From Pseudomonadota bacterium (GTDB lineage Bacteria; Pseudomonadota; Alphaproteobacteria; Rhizobiales; Pleomorphomonadaceae), in contig JAEZHI010000051.1 of NCBI GenBank assembly GCA_023436885.1, positions 17,338 through 81,337 on the forward strand: DNA of 64,000 nucleotides. The letters run 5' to 3'. Every line of letters starts with the position of its first letter. The first letter of the stretch is position 1. This document shows positions 41,395 through 49,495 of the stretch, one piece after another. The notes below the pieces were generated by a model. It was not told where the DNA came from, made no database searches, and saw only the letters and a list, made by a program, of their open reading frames with translations. A program made the translations under genes and the position numbers.

Positions 41395-42168
41395 TTAAAT
41401 TGAGGCAAGATAACCTCCATCTACCGGGATACATTGGCCCGTTATGTAGGCAGACGCATCCGAGGCCAGAAAAACGACCGCCCCCGTGAGATCGCCCAGA
41501 GCCCCAAAACGACCGAGCGGGATCTTGCCGAGCATCGAAGCCTGCCATGCGTCGTCGCGATAGAAGACATCGGTCATAGCGGTGCGGAAATAGCCCGGCG
41601 CCAAGGCATTTACGCGAATACCCAGGCGAGCCCACTCCGTCGCTAGCGCCGTGGTCATGCCGAGAATTCCGGCCTTCGACGAACCATAGGGCACAGCAGT
41701 CGGCACGCCGACGTAACTCGTGAGCGATGCAAGATTGATGATCGATCCACCCCGCCCCACAGCTTCCATCTGCCGCGCCGCAGCCTGGGCAACGAAGAAG
41801 GCCCCCTTGAGATTGGTATCGACGATGCGATCCCAGACATCCTCCTCGAGATCGAGCGAAGGCGTCACCTCTTCATACCCGGCGTTGTTGACCAGAATAT
41901 CGAGCCCGCCGAGCTTTTCCGCGGCCTGCGTGACAACCGCGCGGCTGCCAGACACATTACGAACATCATGTGAAAGCGGCACGGCGCGTCTGCCGAGCGC
42001 CTCGATGCTCGCCACAACCTCATGGAGCGAAGCCGCGTCGCGGGCCGTCACCGCAACATCCGCGCCCGCCCCAGCCAAGCCCTCTGCGATCGCCCGGCCA
42101 ATGCCCCGGCTCGCCCCCGTCACCAGCGCCTTGCGACCTTCGAGATTGAAGAGAGCGAGCGGCGACAT
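41395..42168 (-). CDS. Short-chain dehydrogenase/reductase
   Basis: A 257-residue NAD(P)-dependent oxidoreductase. ATG 42168 is chosen because upstream in-frame residues are unlike the family. The cofactor site is VTGASRGIGRAIAEGL at about 17-32, then NNAG at about 93-96, the catalytic Ser in INLASLTSY, and YxxxK as YGSSK. The C-terminus IPVDGGYLASI is usual for gluconate 5-dehydrogenase/deoxygluconate-type SDRs. It heads the minus-strand cluster and is divergent from hutI, so it probably acts on the same imported compound as the MDR and HisD-like enzymes. Confidence 0.88.
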   Translation of the reverse strand: MSPLALFNLEGRKALVTGASRGIGRAIAEGLAGAGADVAVTARDAASLHEVVASIEALGRRAVPLSHDVRNVSGSRAVVTQAAEKLGGLDILVNNAGYEEVTPSLDLEEDVWDRIVDTNLKGAFFVAQAAARQMEAVGRGGSIINLASLTSYVGVPTAVPYGSSKAGILGMTTALATEWARLGIRVNALAPGYFRTAMTDVFYRDDAWQASMLGKIPLGRFGALGDLTGAVVFLASDASAYITGQCIPVDGGYLASI

Positions 42169-42372
42169 GGTGAAACTCCGGAATTCAGGAACCTCCGGCG
42201 CTCCTCCCGAGCAGCCGGACAATGAGGCCGGCAATGCAACATTTCCGGTCTATGATGTCCAGTGACGTAATGCCATTTTTCGATGGCTTATTCTGATTCC
42301 GCACGGCTGTCTTGCGCAAGCCACCGGTCTTTGGCCGGCTCCGTTGCCAATGGCTTGCATCAGGAACAAGGT

Positions 42373-42382
42373 TGTCTATACA
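42373..42382 (+). promoter_or_regulatory. HutC-like operator overlapping the hutI promoter
   Basis: TGTCTATACA differs by one base from TGTATATACA, the palindromic core I associate with HutC repressor sites. It overlaps a possible -10 (TATACA), with TTGCAT 16 bases further up, and lies 32 bases before the hutI ATG. No hutC gene is present in the window. Confidence 0.4.
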
Positions 42383-42413
42383 TATGGGCCCGAAATCCAC
42401 TGCAGGTATCGAT

Positions 42414-43616
42414 ATGGCCACCCGCCTGTTTCGCAACGCTCGCCTCGTCACAATGGCCAACCCCGCCTGTATCACGCCGGTGGAGAAGGCGGCCGTTCTC
42501 GCCGTCGATGGCCATATCGCCTACGCCGGGCCGGAAGCCAGCCTGCCGGACACACCGCAGGGCACGGAGACGGTCGATCTTGAGGGACGGCTGGTAACGC
42601 CCGGCCTCATCGACTGCCACACCCACCTCGTTCATGGCGGAGATCGCGCCCACGAGTTCGAGCTGCGTCTGGCCGGCGCCAGTTACGAAGAGATCGCCCG
42701 CGTCGGCGGCGGCATCGTTTCGACGGTCACCGCAACGAGGACGGCAGGCGAAGACGGGCTGGTCACCACTGCCCTGCCCCGGCTCGACCACCTGATCGCC
42801 GAAGGCGTCACCACCGTCGAGGTGAAGTCCGGCTACGGGCTCGATCTCGACAGCGAGCGCGCCCAGTTGCGGGCTGCCCGCCGCCTTGCTGCCGAGCGGA
42901 AGGTTACCGTCAGCACCAGCTTCCTCGGCGCCCACGCCGTGCCACCGGAGTTCCGCGACGACCGCGCCGGCTACCTGAGGCTTCTGCGCGAGAAGATGCT
43001 GCCAGCCATCGCGGCGGAGGGGCTCGCCGATTGCGTCGACGCCTTCTGCGAGGGGATCGCCTTCTCGCCGGACGAGGTCAACGAGCTGTTCTCGTTGGCG
43101 AGAGGCCTCGGACTGAAGGTCCGGCTCCATGCTGATCAGCTGTCAAATCTCGGCGGCGCGGCCCTTGCCGCCCGCCACGGCGCACTGTCGGCCGACCATC
43201 TTGAGCACACCGATGAAGCTGGCGTTGCCGCGATGGCGGCGGCTGGCACCGTCGCCGTACTCTTGCCCGGCGCCTTCTATTTCATCCGCGAGACCAAGTT
43301 GCCGCCGGTCGACCTGTTCCGCAAACATGGCACTCGCATCGCCATCGCCACCGACTGCAACCCGGGCACGTCGCCGCTCACCTCGCCACTCCTCACCATG
43401 AACATGGCCGCGACCCTGTTCCGCCTCACCGTGGCCGAATGTCTCGCCGGGATGACCATCCACGCCGCGGCGGCCCTCGGCCTTGCCAGGGACACCGGGT
43501 CGATCGAAGCTGGCAAATGGTGCGACCTTGCCGTCTGGGATGCGGAGCGTCCCGCAGAACTCGTCTACCGCATGGGCTTCAACCCGCTCGCCGCCCGCTA
43601 TTGGAGAGGTGAATGA
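42414..43616 (+). CDS. hutI: Imidazolonepropionase
   Basis: Hydrolyses 4-imidazolone-5-propionate to N-formimino-L-glutamate, the third step of histidine breakdown. A 400-residue metal-dependent amidohydrolase. Metal His are seen in LIDCHTHLVHGGDRAHEFELRLAGASY (about 66-92), VKSGYGLDL is the substrate loop, LHADQ gives a further His, and TDCNPGTSP supplies the catalytic Asp. ATG 42414 gives the normal N-terminus. The stop overlaps the hutH start. It is the first gene of a three-gene hut operon, downstream of a HutC-like box. Confidence 0.95.
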   Translation: MATRLFRNARLVTMANPACITPVEKAAVLAVDGHIAYAGPEASLPDTPQGTETVDLEGRLVTPGLIDCHTHLVHGGDRAHEFELRLAGASYEEIARVGGGIVSTVTATRTAGEDGLVTTALPRLDHLIAEGVTTVEVKSGYGLDLDSERAQLRAARRLAAERKVTVSTSFLGAHAVPPEFRDDRAGYLRLLREKMLPAIAAEGLADCVDAFCEGIAFSPDEVNELFSLARGLGLKVRLHADQLSNLGGAALAARHGALSADHLEHTDEAGVAAMAAAGTVAVLLPGAFYFIRETKLPPVDLFRKHGTRIAIATDCNPGTSPLTSPLLTMNMAATLFRLTVAECLAGMTIHAAAALGLARDTGSIEAGKWCDLAVWDAERPAELVYRMGFNPLAARYWRGE

Positions 43617-45163
43617 AAGAGACTCCAACCGTCCACCGCCTCGTACCGGGCGAAGTCCCACTCTCAACCTGGCGTGCCGTCTATTTTGGCGACGGCGTTA
43701 CCCTGGACCCCGCCGCGCGTGGCCCCGTCGACAAGTCTGCGGCCACCATCGAAGCGATCCTTGGCAAGGGAGCCCCGGTCTACGGCGTCAACACCGGGTT
43801 CGGTAAGCTTGCCTCGGTCCGGATCGAGGCAGCGGATCTCGAAACGCTCCAGCGGAATATCGTGCTGTCGCATGCTGCTGGCGTCGGCGAACCACTGCCG
43901 GTAGCCGTCGTGCGGTTGATCATGGCCATGAAGCTTGCGAGCCTCGCCCAAGGGGCTTCCGGCATCCGCTGGCAGACCCTTGAACATCTGGCCACTTGCC
44001 TCGAACGCGGTCTGATCCCGGTCATCCCCGGACAGGGCTCGGTCGGCGCGTCCGGCGATCTAGCTCCACTTGCCCACATGACGGCGGCAATGATGGGCGT
44101 CGGCCAGATGTTCGTCGAGGGACGCACGGTGGTCGATGCCGCCGCCGCGCTCGAGGCCAACGGTCTGAAGCCGCTCGTCCTCGGCCCCAAGGAAGGCCTG
44201 GCGCTGCTCAATGGCACCCAGACCTCGACTGCACTAGCGCTGGCTGGCCTCTTCGAGGCCGAGCGCGTGTTCCAGGCGGCGCTAATCACCGGCGCTTTGG
44301 CGGTCGACGCCGCCAAGGGGTCCGACGGCCCGTTCGATCCGCGTATCCATGTCTTGCGCCGCCACAAGGGCCAGATTGACGTTGCGGCAAGCCTGCGCAC
44401 CCTGCTCTCGGGCTCCGCCATCCGTGCGTCGCATCTCGACGATCACGGCCGTGTTCAGGACCCATACTGCCTGCGCTGCCAGCCGCAGGTGATGGGTGCC
44501 TGTCTTGACCTGCTGCGACAGGCGGCCGCAACCCTCAAAGAAGAAGCCAATGGCGTCTCCGACAATCCGCTGGTGTTCACCGACACCGGCGAAGTGATCT
44601 CCGGCGGTAACTTCCACGCCGAGCCGGTCGCCTTCGCCGCCGATATCATCGCCTTGGCCATCTGTGAGATCGGCTCGCTCGCCGAACGGCGGATTGCCAT
44701 GCTGGTCGATCCCGCCCTCTCCGGCCTGCCGGCCTTCCTCACCCCAAAGCCCGGCCTCAACTCCGGCTTCATGATCCCGCAGGTAACGGCGGCAGCGCTT
44801 GTTTCCGAGAACAAGCAGATGGCCCACCCCGCGTCGGTCGACTCCATCCCGACGTCAGCCAACCAGGAAGATCACGTCTCCATGGCCGCCCACGGCGCCC
44901 GCCGCCTGCAGGGGATGGCGAGGAACGCCGCCAACGTCATCGGCATCGAATATCTCGCGGCCACACAGGGCATCGACTTCCATGCTCCACTCGGCACTTC
45001 AGGGCCGTTGTCGGCAGCCATCGAGCTGCTGCGCGCCGACGTGCCACCGCTCTCCGACGATCGGTATTTTGCCCCCGACATGGAAGCAGCCACACGCCTC
45101 GTGACCTCCGGCCGGCTCGCCTCCATTGCACATGACCTCCTGCCCGGGCTGGTGAAGGAATGA
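43613..45163 (+). CDS. hutH: Histidine ammonia-lyase
   Basis: Removes ammonia from L-histidine to give urocanate, the first step of histidine use. A 516-residue protein with the self-forming MIO cofactor from Ala-Ser-Gly in GSVGASGDLAPLAH at about 143-156. VYGVNTGFGKL near 57-67 carries the catalytic Tyr, and QEDHVSM at about 420 is another family mark. It overlaps hutI by 4 bp upstream and hutG by 4 bp downstream. The product needs urocanase (HutU), which is not encoded in this operon. Confidence 0.97.
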   Translation: MKETPTVHRLVPGEVPLSTWRAVYFGDGVTLDPAARGPVDKSAATIEAILGKGAPVYGVNTGFGKLASVRIEAADLETLQRNIVLSHAAGVGEPLPVAVVRLIMAMKLASLAQGASGIRWQTLEHLATCLERGLIPVIPGQGSVGASGDLAPLAHMTAAMMGVGQMFVEGRTVVDAAAALEANGLKPLVLGPKEGLALLNGTQTSTALALAGLFEAERVFQAALITGALAVDAAKGSDGPFDPRIHVLRRHKGQIDVAASLRTLLSGSAIRASHLDDHGRVQDPYCLRCQPQVMGACLDLLRQAAATLKEEANGVSDNPLVFTDTGEVISGGNFHAEPVAFAADIIALAICEIGSLAERRIAMLVDPALSGLPAFLTPKPGLNSGFMIPQVTAAALVSENKQMAHPASVDSIPTSANQEDHVSMAAHGARRLQGMARNAANVIGIEYLAATQGIDFHAPLGTSGPLSAAIELLRADVPPLSDDRYFAPDMEAATRLVTSGRLASIAHDLLPGLVKE

Positions 45164-45981
45164 ACCAAGAGCAAGACCTCGTCATCCGGCGCGGCAAGGC
45201 GCCGCTGATCCTCTCGATGCCGCACGTGGGAACGGCCATCCCAGAGGAGATCGAAGCGAAACTCGTTTCGCCCTGGCTCGCTCGCAAGGACGCCGACTGG
45301 TGGATCGACCAACTCTACGATTTCGCCAGCGAGCTCGACGCGACGATTATCCGCGCTCACTGGTCGCGGACAGTCATCGACCTCAATCGCGACCCGAGCG
45401 GGATCTCGCTCTATCCGGGGCAGGCGACGACCGGCCTTTGCCCGGTCGAGACCTTCGATGGCGAGCCGCTCTATCGTCCCGGTCGGGAACCAGACGGCGA
45501 GGAAATCGAGGCGCGTAAAGAGATCTACTACCAGCCCTACCATCAAGCCTTGTCGGGAGAAATTAGTCGGCTAACTAAGACCAATAAGCGAGTCATCCTC
45601 TACGACTGTCATTCGATCCGTTCTGCCATTCCGAGATTGTTTGCCGACAAACTACCCGTGTTCAATCTGGGAACCAACAGCGGAGCATCGGCCGCCCCCG
45701 AGCTGGTGGACAGCGTCGCAAAGGTGATCGCCGGTTCCGGCCGCAGCCATGTGGTCAATGGACGGTTCAAGGGCGGCTACATCACGCGCCACTACGGCCA
45801 GCCCGAAAAGGGCGTACATGCCCTGCAGATGGAACTCGCCTGTCGCGGCTACATCCCGGAAAGCCTTGGGCCTTTAAATGAGGCCAACTGGCCGGTTGGA
45901 TACGACCCGGCGTTTGCCGCATCGACGCGCGCCACGCTTCTCTCGGTGTTGACCGCCTGCCTCGTTTTCGCAAACAGCTGA
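45160..45981 (+). CDS. hutG: N-formylglutamate amidohydrolase
   Basis: Cleaves N-formyl-L-glutamate to glutamate and formate, the last step of the five-step Hut route. It has 273 residues. The zinc-enzyme motifs are LILSMPHVGTAIP at the N-terminus, SRTVIDLNRDPSG at about 64-76, and YDCHSIRS. GGYITRHYGQPEKGVHALQMEL is the conserved C-terminal block. Using this enzyme implies a formiminoglutamate deiminase (HutF) elsewhere, since HutI yields the formimino compound. The formate released could feed anaerobic metabolism, but no formate dehydrogenase is in view. Confidence 0.93.
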   Translation: MNQEQDLVIRRGKAPLILSMPHVGTAIPEEIEAKLVSPWLARKDADWWIDQLYDFASELDATIIRAHWSRTVIDLNRDPSGISLYPGQATTGLCPVETFDGEPLYRPGREPDGEEIEARKEIYYQPYHQALSGEISRLTKTNKRVILYDCHSIRSAIPRLFADKLPVFNLGTNSGASAAPELVDSVAKVIAGSGRSHVVNGRFKGGYITRHYGQPEKGVHALQMELACRGYIPESLGPLNEANWPVGYDPAFAASTRATLLSVLTACLVFANS

Positions 45982-45984
45982 GCC

Positions 45985-46899
45985 TTACTCGACTACCCGA
46001 AGCGGTCGCCGCGTCGGGGAGTTCGACAAGGGAATAACGTCCACCGCCACGGTCAGGCTGTGGGCGCCCGATGCGACGATCACGCCATCGAGTGGCGAGA
46101 CATCGGAATAATCGCGACCGATCGCCAGAACCAAGTGGTCCTCACCCGCCATGATGCCGTTGGTGGGATCAAGGCCCACCCAGCCAGCCTCGCCACCACA
46201 CCAGACCTCCGTCCAGGCGTGAGTGGCGTCGGCACCCTCGAGCCTTGCCTGCCCCGGAGGCGGCTCGGTGCGGAGATAACCAGAAACATAGCGAGCCGGC
46301 AGAGCAAGCCCCCTGAGACCAGCTATCATGATATGCGCAAAATCCTGGCAAACCCCCTTCCGGGCAACAAAGGCAACGGACGGGCTGGTATCGGCGTCGG
46401 TCGCACCCGGAACATAGGCGAAATCGGCCTTGATGCGCTTCATGAGGTCGATCGCCCCTTCGAGCACCGGCCGTCGTGCCGGGAAGGACAGCCCGGCATA
46501 GCGAGTTATCGCTGCATCGAGTGGCACAGACGGCGAGGCAAAAAGGCCATGAACCGGCGACTCCGGACCCGGATCGCTACAGGCGGCAGCCAGAGCGCGG
46601 ACCTCCTCCGCCGACGGGGTCAAGGCCGCCAGATAGGGCTCCGGCGGGATGACCTCGACCTCGGCCTCGAGTCGCACCAGCAATGAGTCATGAGGGTGAT
46701 CGAGAGCGAAATGGCAGAGGCGATTACCAAAGAAGTCGCTTGTCTCCTGCCGCTCGGACGGGACCGGCGCGATGACCAGCTTTGCCTGCCGCACCGTCTG
46801 CCCCCTGCGATCCACCGGCAGAAGGCGAGCGACATGGCTCGAGTAGGGAACCGCCGCCGTATAGACGTAGCGCGTTTCCTGGCGCAGCTCGTAGATCAT
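45985..46899 (-). CDS. Transglutaminase-like cysteine protease-fold protein
   Basis: A 304-residue protein with an N-terminal transglutaminase_N beta domain (YELRQETRYVYTAAVPYSSHVARLLP) and a papain-like transglutaminase core. The triad is complete: Cys in RKGVCQDFAHI at about 185, His in ADATHAWTEVW at about 224, and Asp in VGLDPTNG. Bacterial members of this type act as peptidases, amidases or cross-linkers on unknown targets. Its ATG overlaps the stop of the ATP-grasp/alpha-E gene, and a related larger transglutaminase lies at 49.5-52.8 kb. This conserved trio was discussed by Iyer and Aravind (2009) as a putative peptide-modification system. Confidence 0.88.
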   Translation of the reverse strand: MIYELRQETRYVYTAAVPYSSHVARLLPVDRRGQTVRQAKLVIAPVPSERQETSDFFGNRLCHFALDHPHDSLLVRLEAEVEVIPPEPYLAALTPSAEEVRALAAACSDPGPESPVHGLFASPSVPLDAAITRYAGLSFPARRPVLEGAIDLMKRIKADFAYVPGATDADTSPSVAFVARKGVCQDFAHIMIAGLRGLALPARYVSGYLRTEPPPGQARLEGADATHAWTEVWCGGEAGWVGLDPTNGIMAGEDHLVLAIGRDYSDVSPLDGVIVASGAHSLTVAVDVIPLSNSPTRRPLRVVE

Positions 46900-49400
46900 T
46901 CCAGCTCCTCCGGCCGCGCCTCGCTCGGGCGCTGGGTGAAGAAGCGATCGGTGACGAGGCCGGAGAGCTTCAGCAACCGGCTGGTGATCTTGTCGATGTG
47001 ACGCACGTCGATCTTCTCGGCGGCCGTATTGGTCATGCGAGCATCGAGCTTCCGGGCAAGGCGCAAAAGCTCCACTGGGCGTCCGTCGACGCGGGTGGCC
47101 GGAAGCGCCTCAAGGTGCTCGACAATGCGCGCCGTCTGGAAGACGACCGAGCGCGGATTGGCGTCGTCCAGCATCAGAAGATCGATCACCGGCAGGGCCG
47201 CCGGCCGCATCACATAGCGCCAACGGTAGGTGATCTGGCTGTCGCCTGCTTCCAGCGCCAGATCGAGCGCCTCCGTCGATGGTGCCTCCAGCGCAAAGCG
47301 GCGCACTACCGCCGCTGTGGCAAGCGCCCGTTCGATGCGCCGACCGACGTCGAGGAAACGCCAGCCCATGGCGCGGTTCATGTTCTCGGCAGAGAGACCC
47401 GCGAAGGCAGCAATGCGACGAAGCCCATGGTTGACCTCATCGAGCATCTGCGCCGGCGTGAGACGCTGCCGGCCCTCTGTCTCGAACAGTGCCGCAACCT
47501 CCGTCACCGCGCGGAAGGCATCCGGCGCGAGACGGTCGCGAATGGCCGACCCGGAGGACCGCGCTGCACCCGTCAGCGCCGGCAGGCCAGACGGCGAACT
47601 CGGATCATAGAGGGCGGCGGCGATGAGATCGGCCGGCGTCCCCTCCCGCTCCAGATCGATGGCACCGATGAAGCGCAGATGCTCGATGAGCATCCGGATA
47701 ATCGGTTGGTCGGCATCGCTGCCAGCCTCCACCAGCCGATTGATCAGCGCCCTCAGAAGGCGCAGCGTGCCCTCCGCCCGTTCGAGATAGCGGGCGAGCC
47801 AATAGAGATTGTCCGCCGAGCGCGACGGCAACGTACCCGTCGAGCGTCGGATGGAAACGCGATCGGGCTGCGGCAGCAGAGAGGTCTGCTTGACCGGCGC
47901 ATCGGAAAGCACCCAGACGTCGGCCGTCCGGGCACCCTGCTGCATGGAGACGAGGCGGGCATCGCTCGAACCGGAAATACGGCAGAAGCCGCCGGGCATC
48001 ACCGTCCAGTCCTTGTCGCCCACGGCTGCCACAAACAGACGCAGCACGAATGGCTTCGGCGCAAGGCGACCACCTTCCCAAACAGGCATGGTCGAAAGAC
48101 CAACATTCTCCTGACCGACGACATCGAGGCCGCGCGTCTCGATCAGCGACCGCGCAATCTGCCGCTCTCCCTTGGTCATGGACGCGCCGAGCTTGCTCCA
48201 GAAAGGCAGTCCCGGCAGGGTCCCGGAGAAGGCTGAGGCAATCGCCATCCGGTCGAACCCGTCAAGCACCGTGCGGCGCTCCGCCTCCTGGCCGCACCAC
48301 CAGGTGGCAAGATTGGGCAGTGCCAGGTCTTCACCGAGCAGATGCCGGCAGAGGGCCGGTGTAAAGCCCATCAAGGCCCGTGACTCGGCAATGCCGGAAC
48401 CGAGTGCATTGGTGACGTCGACGCGCCCGGACCTCACGGCCTGGACAAGGCCCGGAACGCCGAGCGCCGAACTGGTGCGCAGCTCAAGAGGATCGGCAAA
48501 ATCGCCATCGAGGCGCCGCCAGAGCGCATCGATCCGCTTGAGGCCGGAAACGGTGCGGACGTAGACCGCATCGCCACGCACCGTCAGATCACCGCCTTCC
48601 ACCAACAGGAAACCGAGATAGCGGGCAAGATAGGCGTGCTCGAAATAGGTCTCGTTGAGACGCCCAGGCGTGAGCAGACCAACGCGCGCTTCGGCACCAG
48701 CGTTGAGGTCGGCAAGTTCGTCTCGGAACGCCTGGAAGAATGGCGCGAGGCGATCGACATTGAGGCCGCGCGACACTTCCGGCAGCGCCCGCGTCACCGC
48801 TAGCCTGTTCTCAAGTGCATAGCCGGCACCGGATGGCGCCTGTGCGCGATCCGACAACACCCACCATCGCCCGTCCGGTCCGCGTCCCAGATCGACAGCA
48901 AAGAAACGCAGGAAGCGCCCACCCTTTGGCGTGACACCCACCAGCGGCCGCAGGAAATCAGGACTGCCGGCAATGGCGGCGGCAGGCAACACGCCATCCC
49001 GCGCAAGGCGGCCGGGCCCATAAACATCGGCCAGCAGCGCCTCAGCCAGACGTGCGCGCTGCAATACCCCCGAAGATAATGCCTCCCACTCGGTCGAAGA
49101 CAGCAGCAGCGGGACCGGTGTCAAAGGCCATGGCCGTTCCGCGCCGGTCGGATCGTCATACACACGGAAGAAGACGCCGGAGTTTTTCAGCTGTTGTTCG
49201 GCACCCGCAAAAGCTTCGCGGACACCATCCTCGCCGAGCTCCCCCAGGCGCTGAAGGAAGTCTGACCAGGGGCCGCGCAAACCGCCGTCGGGCGCCATCA
49301 TCTCATCATAGGCACCCGCGAGCGGCTTGTAGCCTCGCGTCAAAAAGCCAGATCCGGCATTCTTTGCACTGGCAGTCGGATCGGTCTGGAGCTGGCTCAT
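46896..49400 (-). CDS. Circularly permuted ATP-grasp / alpha-E fusion protein
   Basis: An 834-residue fusion. Residues ~1-510 are a circularly permuted type 2 ATP-grasp domain (GYKPLAGAYDEMMAPDG, GRLNETYFEHAYLARYLGFLLVEGGDL, YVRTVSGLKRIDALWRRLD, MPGGFCRI), predicted to join an acid to an amine using ATP. Residues ~520-834 are an all-helical alpha-E domain (SADNLYWLARYLERAE, GWRFLDVGRRIERAL). In many genomes the two are separate genes. It is coupled by a 4-bp overlap to the small transglutaminase. A plausible job is to form or use isopeptide-linked peptides, with the transglutaminases acting on them. No substrate is known to me. Confidence 0.9.
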   Translation of the reverse strand: MSQLQTDPTASAKNAGSGFLTRGYKPLAGAYDEMMAPDGGLRGPWSDFLQRLGELGEDGVREAFAGAEQQLKNSGVFFRVYDDPTGAERPWPLTPVPLLLSSTEWEALSSGVLQRARLAEALLADVYGPGRLARDGVLPAAAIAGSPDFLRPLVGVTPKGGRFLRFFAVDLGRGPDGRWWVLSDRAQAPSGAGYALENRLAVTRALPEVSRGLNVDRLAPFFQAFRDELADLNAGAEARVGLLTPGRLNETYFEHAYLARYLGFLLVEGGDLTVRGDAVYVRTVSGLKRIDALWRRLDGDFADPLELRTSSALGVPGLVQAVRSGRVDVTNALGSGIAESRALMGFTPALCRHLLGEDLALPNLATWWCGQEAERRTVLDGFDRMAIASAFSGTLPGLPFWSKLGASMTKGERQIARSLIETRGLDVVGQENVGLSTMPVWEGGRLAPKPFVLRLFVAAVGDKDWTVMPGGFCRISGSSDARLVSMQQGARTADVWVLSDAPVKQTSLLPQPDRVSIRRSTGTLPSRSADNLYWLARYLERAEGTLRLLRALINRLVEAGSDADQPIIRMLIEHLRFIGAIDLEREGTPADLIAAALYDPSSPSGLPALTGAARSSGSAIRDRLAPDAFRAVTEVAALFETEGRQRLTPAQMLDEVNHGLRRIAAFAGLSAENMNRAMGWRFLDVGRRIERALATAAVVRRFALEAPSTEALDLALEAGDSQITYRWRYVMRPAALPVIDLLMLDDANPRSVVFQTARIVEHLEALPATRVDGRPVELLRLARKLDARMTNTAAEKIDVRHIDKITSRLLKLSGLVTDRFFTQRPSEARPEELE

Positions 49401-49495
49401 CTGGATTCCGGGGTGGGCAACGGAAGGGACTTGTCCCTTTCCGAGTTAAGCAGACCGGCGAGATATCGCCAAGATGCCGCCAGTCGTAGTCATTT

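Noticed and set aside
46782..48236. 484-codon plus-strand frame opposite the ATP-grasp gene
   Set aside because: Shadow frame with Arg-rich, motif-free translation.
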